Shown: in pieces, positions 59,152-64,000 of the stretch
Layout of the letters: each line of letters starts with the position of its first letter
Numbering within the stretch: position 1 is the stretch's first letter
Source: Aphelenchoides besseyi
Taxonomy: Eukaryota; Nematoda; Chromadorea; Rhabditida; Aphelenchoididae
Length of the DNA stretch: 64,000 nucleotides
Assembly: GCA_024699855.1 (NCBI GenBank)
Contig: JAMPIQ010000001.1
Span: forward strand, 124,001 to 188,000
Reading direction: 5' to 3'
Notes under the pieces: generated by a model
What the model was told of the DNA's origin: nothing
Seen by the model: the letters and a program-made list of their open reading frames with translations, nothing else
Databases searched by the model: none
Made by a program: the position numbers and the translations under genes

Positions 59152-60149
59152 TCATCGTGATTCCTTTGGCTTCTTTGGCTCTTCATCCTTGTTATCATTT
59201 GAAGTTGTCGGTTCGTGAGATTCCGACGTCTGTTTTGTATTCTCGACTGGACGAACAAATTTGCTTTTTACCGTATGACGCGTATGCTCAAGCATCTTAA
59301 TGGACGATTTCTAAAATACGAAAAGGATATTAAAAGGGCAACAAAATAGCTGTCGATTTTCTCGGTTTTTCGTTTTCAGCTTCGATCGACTCTATTAGTT
59401 TTTGAGTTGAACATAATTGAATTGAATTCTTTGCTATGTCCGCATTATCCGCAGTTTTCGTTTCCGATTTGTGTTTAGATTTTTGCGAGTTTTCAGCGGA
59501 TGCTCTAGCCTTGGTACCAGCGTTCGTTTCTTTTTTTCTGACACAAACCACGATAATAGATGGGACGCTTATGAAAAGCACAATTGTTGCCTGAAATGAC
59601 AAGTGCATTGATAAGCGGTTTGAATATGGTTACAGAAATAAAAATGAGTGTATTGAATTCATCGTTGATCTCGAACAGGAAGTCGATAAACGTAAGAATG
59701 AACATGACAACCGATTAGGAAAGCAAAATGAAAATAAATGCAGAGATTACTTGTCCATGCGTAAGCTGCATTGAAGCGTTCCGATGTTTTCACTCCGATA
59801 ATCTCAATGTTAAGCGTTAAAATAGAAGAACAAGTAACCAATGACTTTAATTTTCGATGTGCTTTACTCGGTAATTTCTTCAGACGTAAACAGGAACAAA
59901 GAATGAAGTCACTCAAGATTGAAGGCTTAAATCTTGTACTCGTCTTTTGCAATGTCGACCAAACTCTGAAATGTAAAAGAATTCAAGCTCTCATAAACTT
60001 ACTTGGTATTGTGGATCATCTGACGACGCTTTTTTCTGTTGATCTGCAGAAACTGTGATTCCGACTGGAACCGTAAGGCTTGCAGCCATTGGGCAGACAC
60101 GAGGAGTCGATGACTGAGCAGTTGTAATTTCATTGTTTTTTGTCGACAT
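59152..60149 (-). pseudogene. Membrane-protein gene with an in-frame stop, function unknown
   Basis: The clear 5' exon is 60003-60149 (ATG at 60149; 49 codons ending DDPQYQ, donor GTAAG). After one or more tiny exons that I cannot fix (candidates 59940-59965 and a 10-nt exon near 59,878), a hydrophobic frame appears: LTHGQVISAFIFILLS, then a TAA at 59715-59717, then SVVMFILTFIDFLFEINDEF. After a 43-nt intron comes ATIVLFISVPSIIVVCVRKK, then a K/S/E-rich tail. A last exon ends EEPKKPKESR and TGA at 59152-59154. So there are two or three membrane spans and a charged cytosolic tail. The TAA may be a real null, a consensus error or a misplaced intron. No family is recognised. Confidence 0.45.
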
Positions 60150-60278
60150 CAAATAAACTCTGAAGGAAATTAAAAACGTTGAATCGATAACATAACCTAC
60201 TATATAGTTTCCGTCATCTTCTACCGAGTTTTATGTTCATTACTTGTTGGACGGAGTGATTTCTTCTCCTTCTAAACC

Positions 60279-60617
60279 TTGAAAATAACAAAGGAGATAT
60301 GCGCTGAACTCACCACAGTTGGCTTTCCCGTAATCGAGTTACTAGTTGAAACGGGCAGCCGGAGTGCGACGGTAAGCTCTCTTCTACTCCTCAGCTTCCA
60401 CTCATCTCTTTCATTTCAGTTACAAAAGTCGCAGTGTCTTCGATCAATGCGCGTGGCTATCCTCGAAACTATTCGAGTTTCCAAATGGTAAGCGGCTTTT
60501 GCTTTACCTCAGTTAACACCTCCCTTTAGTCATCGGACCTTGAAATCGAGAACGAAAACGAACAATCGTGATTCTTTTTTCGCCCGATGTGCCGTCCGTT
60601 ATCTTGTTTCTTCATAA
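60279..60617 (+). CDS. Possible small spliced gene or 3' exons, function unknown
   Basis: A frame open from about 60279 (no ATG) to 60371, exon 60420-60487 and exon 60530-60617 join in phase over 48- and 42-nt GT-AG introns to a TAA. It reads VGFPVIELLVETGSRSA, then CLRSMRVAILETIRVS, then a basic tail. The splice signals are good, but no start is seen and no family is recognised. Confidence 0.3.
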
Positions 60618-61190
60618 ACTCTTTTCTTTATCTTCAAATTTTCTTAAACAAAGCTAAACCCACGTAGCTTGTTGGAGAGTAAACAGAGAGTCGAATTAGC
60701 ATGAATCACACTCTGTTTTTTCATTCAAAAATAAACGCGGAGAAAAGCGGTCGCACACAGACAGACAAACTGTTCTAGCTTTTTTGGTTTGGATGGATGG
60801 AGGATGGATGGATAGCGGAATGCAGTTGGCTAAGTTGATACGCTGCAATGATTGATGGTAAATTCATGTCAGTAGTTGCTTTTTGAGTTGAATGTACTAA
60901 TGAAACGTTGATTACAATTTCATTGGTCACCGAAATTCACTCGATTAATTCAACAAGCACGAAGTCGAATCGGAATGTGTTCAAGCTCGAGGATCCAATA
61001 ATTAACACAACTAACCCATTAATCAGCGCCAATAACATCGTTCTATTATTTACGAGTTACAAGCGCTCGCAACTTTTATGACACTTTTTGACGAGTGGCA
61101 CTTCTTTCCACATTTCTTCACAACTTTGAAATCTTAGCGATTTACTGGTCGGTTTTTTGCGAGTGAACGGTTATTCGCCTTTTCTTTCAG
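60618..61190. other. Intergenic, nothing convincing seen
   Basis: AT-rich, with a G-rich patch near 60,795-60,815 made of GGATGGATGG-type short repeats. No gene is supported. Confidence 0.4.
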
Positions 61191-61490
61191 ATGTTGATAA
61201 GCGGAAATATCGACGATCAATTCTTACGTTGGTATTCGTATTCGATATGACTGTGAGTTGATGCAATCGATAGACGACGTTGTTATCAAAGTGTTTGAAG
61301 TATTCAAAAAGTGCAGATGGATTCTTAAGTGAGTTAAGAATCTCGATCATTGAAGAGGAAGTCTTTAGATCCATCGGTTATGACAGAGAAAGAACGTTCG
61401 AAGAGTCTCCGATTGCAAGCCTTGGAAACGTTAATAGATGTCGATATGACGGACGCGGAAGAGCTAATTTACTCGAACTTTATGGTTTGA
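61191..61490 (+). CDS. Possible 3' exons of an unknown plus-strand gene
   Basis: After a strong acceptor (TTCTTTCAG) the segments 61191-61252, 61274-61328 and 61369-61490 share phase and end at a TGA. The last exon encodes an acidic/helical stretch (TEKERSKSLRLQALETLID and DMTDAEELIYSNFMV) that looks protein-like. The first junction would require a 21-nt intron, which is doubtful. No family is recognised. Confidence 0.28.
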
Positions 61491-62620
61491 TGTAATTTCT
61501 GTAGCATCATATTGAACTGAATTAATATTATCGAATTGAAACGGCTTCGGTAAATACTAAATGACTTTATGTTCAATAAAATTGCAATCAAACAAATGGA
61601 ACTTGACAAATTAAACTCAATTTCCTTTCTGAGTTCTTGTTTATGGATTTGAATTACATCTGAAGCCGGACAGATTGGAGAGTTACTTATTGCTTCAAGT
61701 TTGTTGACTTAGTGTTGATTCAAGTTGTGAGTTTTTGTGGACGAATATTAGATTGAGATAAGAATGGTTGCGATTATTGGAAGTCGAAGTGATTTCATTC
61801 ACAACCGAATAAGAGTCGAACAGATGAATGTTAAGACGATCGAATAGTTAGAACTGAAAGTACGGAACAATCTCTTACATGTGAATTCTTACAAGTTTGT
61901 ACGGATAGATTAAACTTGTGCTTTCATTTTGATCTTGTGTAATTTGTTGAGTCGAAATGATTTCTTGATTCAATGCGCTGTGATCATGACAGTGGAGACA
62001 AAAATGCCTCCGGGCTAACGGTGGAAATAGCGCGAAACATGAGTAGATGCTGGGACGAAGAGATATAGTGGGATAAAGGCGGTAATCCCATCGGGTTTTT
62101 CGTCTGTTGCTGCGCAGGTAAGACGATCGAATGGCGTTTTCTTTGGTCGTCGCCACTTTGGTGGTGGCGATCCATACTCGGTATGCACCGAAACCGCCGT
62201 ATGTCTGCGAGTGTTAAGGGACCGCTGGTGTCGCAGAGGAGATCTTCGGATCACCTGCCGGCGGTTCTTGAGCACTCATAGGGCCAAGACAAATACTCTC
62301 AGTTCTGACTGCGTCAGACGGAATTTTTACGAGTTCCCAATACTGAGAACATACAAATTTGATTCCAAGAGCAAAACAAGAAAAATGGGTGACTTGCTTC
62401 CCTATCAAACTCGTTTTCAATTCCATTGTTTTTCTGCTGAGCTTTATACTGGTGACTTCTTGTCGATGTTCGGCAACGTGCGACAAGAATAAACCGTTAG
62501 AGTTTGTCTGCTCATTATCAAACCATCACAATCAAAAATCGCTTAAACTTGAGTCCACAATTTTGATTAAAAAGTAGCTTGAAATTGATATCAGTGGCTG
62601 TAAATCGCATAAACATTATT
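61491..62620. other. Intergenic, nothing convincing seen
   Basis: Contains a GC-richer patch at about 62,000-62,300 with overlapping frames on both strands, none of which I can assign. Confidence 0.4.
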
Positions 62621-62665
62621 GTTGAAGCATAGTGAGCAGAAGCAAATCATCTAAAAATGTAATGC

Positions 62666-62880
62666 AAAAGAATGTCAACCATCAGATGTCAACCTCCGAG
62701 AGCTGCCAACTTCCGTTGACTACAACTCGTGAACTAGCGACTGTAGAAGCTTGTAATTAACAGAACAACAATAGGCAATATTGAACTCTAAACCCTGTGA
62801 ATATTAGCGGAATCCAATCGGTCAACGAGCTAAAATACACAACACCCTCCATTCCCTTGTATAGCACGTCCTTCGCGCAA
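62666..62880 (-). repeat. Dispersed copy of a repeat found in the giant gene's 1.7-kb introns
   Basis: The reverse complement of this block matches 7239-7453 (and the same place in the other four intron copies) almost base for base. Differences are scattered substitutions (for example near 62,690-62,700). Weaker similarity extends to about 62,896 on one side and 62,640 on the other. No coding capacity or inverted ends are evident; a non-autonomous transposon is likely. Confidence 0.85.
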
Positions 62881-63256
62881 ATCGATGTACTTCGGAGCTT
62901 TCACTTCTATAACTAAACCACACCCAAATAAAACAAGTGCATTACGGATTCATTCAGTATGCACGTTTGCCCGCCAATTTGGGTTCTTTCACAGTCCCGA
63001 AAAAGCGTGGCAAGATTCTGACGGACAAAGACGTTGTTCCGTACAATCCTGTTCGGTCCTGAGACGTGTCTTGATTGGTTTAGTGTAACACCATTGGCAT
63101 TGTGATTATCTCGCCCCTTGCCGCCGATAGTCAGTCAGCTTGTGGGGTGTCTGTTGTTGTTGTTGCCTGGGTTAATTGCCTTGATCTTGGTCTAGTTATT
63201 TATTGCTGTTGAATTCTACACCGTTAATAAAGTATTGTTGCGTTGTCCTGTGCTAA

Positions 63257-64000
63257 CAAGACCGAACAAATCCTTATGGATTGAAAACGTGGAACGGACA
63301 CGCCAATCTGAAAGCGGTGGTCACGCGAAACACCACCGGCTACGCGATCAAATACATCATGAAAGGACAGATGTCGACGGCGTTCATTGAAGTTGTGAGC
63401 AAAGGCGCTCAAAACAATCCGTTCATCGAAATCAACGATGATAAAACGGTCAACTACAATGAAGCACAATATCAAATGTCTTTGATGTATTGTAGTGATT
63501 GCGAAGCAGTTATGAATCTGCTGTCGAAAGGCCCGTTCTACTTCTCTCATGTTGTGATCATGATTGGAGTTCATTTGCCGCACGATTCGAATTTGATTGT
63601 CGCAAATGGTGATCAAGCCGAAGACATTGTTCGACGTGCAAATTCGACAAGCGAAGTTCATTCGCGTTTCACAGCATACGTGAAATTCTGCCGTGAAAAT
63701 CCGAATGAGACGGCCGATTTGACATACAAAGACTTCCACTACGAGTACAACTACGATAAGCGTAAATGTACTTTCAAGAAATTGCAATTGAAACGTAAAC
63801 GTGTAGTTGCAATCTACGAAGTGAATGTCAAAAACCGTCAATTTGGCTCTTCGAACTATCGTGCTACCGATGAAGTGCGTTCAAAACTTCGAACAGTTGG
63901 CGACAGTGAACGGAATCACTTACCGTCAATTCGATCCGAACGGTTTCGGCGAATTAGACTTCGCGACTGCGGCCCAACAAACGGGTCTAATGGGATCGGA
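63257..64000 (+). pseudogene. Helitron replicase/helicase fragment, truncated left and running off the window
   Basis: Helitron Rep/helicase proteins mediate rolling-circle-like transposition. The plus-strand frame opens after a TAA at 63254-63256. It reads NPYGLKTWNGHANLKAVV, VHLPHDSNLIV, TYKDFHYEYNYDKRKC and KRKRVVAIYEV, which follow the Helitron Helitron_like_N-to-helicase linker order. At about 63,845 a one-base shift is needed, after which FEQLATVNGITY and AAQQTGLMGS continue the typical Helitron block. The Rep catalytic HUH motif is not present to the left, so the 5' part is missing or separated by an intron (an acceptor-like AACAAG precedes 63261). Confidence 0.7.

Noticed and set aside
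25886..59717. Non-standard genetic code reading TAA as an amino acid
   Set aside because: TAA ends the KASH gene exactly after PPPF and ends the dehydrogenase and thioesterase genes at the expected lengths.
62000..62300. Overlapping frames in a GC-richer patch suggesting a gene
   Set aside because: Frames on both strands are similar in length, none has a motif or consistent splice sites.

Overview
The window looks like nuclear DNA of an invertebrate animal, most likely a nematode. Evidence: spliced genes with very short GT-AG introns (mostly 39-46 nt), a Tc4/Tc5-type transposon inserted at a CTNAG target, and an ANC-1/nesprin-type giant gene whose long tandem repeats are nearly identical in DNA, as known for Caenorhabditis elegans ANC-1. 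Species is not resolved. REGION 1 (1-25,651, plus strand) is the 3' part of one giant gene for a coiled-coil nuclear-anchorage protein ending in a KASH domain (final residues PPPF). From 5,800 to 23,817 it is a tandem array of about 5.2 near-identical 3.49-kb units. Each unit carries one 1,788-nt exon and one 1.7-kb intron, so the introns are as well conserved as the exons. Older, diverged copies of the same repeat flank the array, and the intron at the equivalent position there is only 41-45 nt. Copies 3, 4 and 5 carry private small indels. REGION 2 (25.7-41 kb, mostly minus strand) holds a Mextli-like eIF4E-binding protein (27,573-29,494), an acyl-CoA thioesterase II/ACOT8-like gene (32,771-33,900), an unrecognised 257-aa gene (34,194-35,165) and an RGS-domain gene with a long N-terminal extension (37,254-41,011), plus fragmentary reading frames. 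REGION 3 (41-48.6 kb) is largely non-coding; I can support only one possible terminal exon near 45.2-45.4 kb. REGION 4 (48.6-51 kb, plus strand) has a small secreted cysteine-containing protein and a seven-exon medium-chain dehydrogenase/reductase gene with a 15-nt microexon. REGION 5 (50,989-58,905) is a Tc5-like transposon with 315-bp inverted repeats and a TTA duplication, inserted 34 bp after the dehydrogenase stop codon. Its inverted repeats run into a tRNA-like sequence, and a complete 5.0-kb Ty3/Gypsy LTR retrotransposon (51,318-56,359; LTRs read as identical; 5-bp duplication) is nested in it. REGION 6 (59-64 kb) holds a membrane-protein gene broken by an in-frame stop, some small unassigned exons, a second copy of the repeat found inside the giant gene's introns (about 62,666-62,880), and at the edge a Helitron replicase/helicase fragment. 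Gene models were spliced by hand from GT-AG signals and reading-frame phase; no searches were run. The single-base homopolymer breaks seen in several unrelated features could be real mutations or consensus errors.
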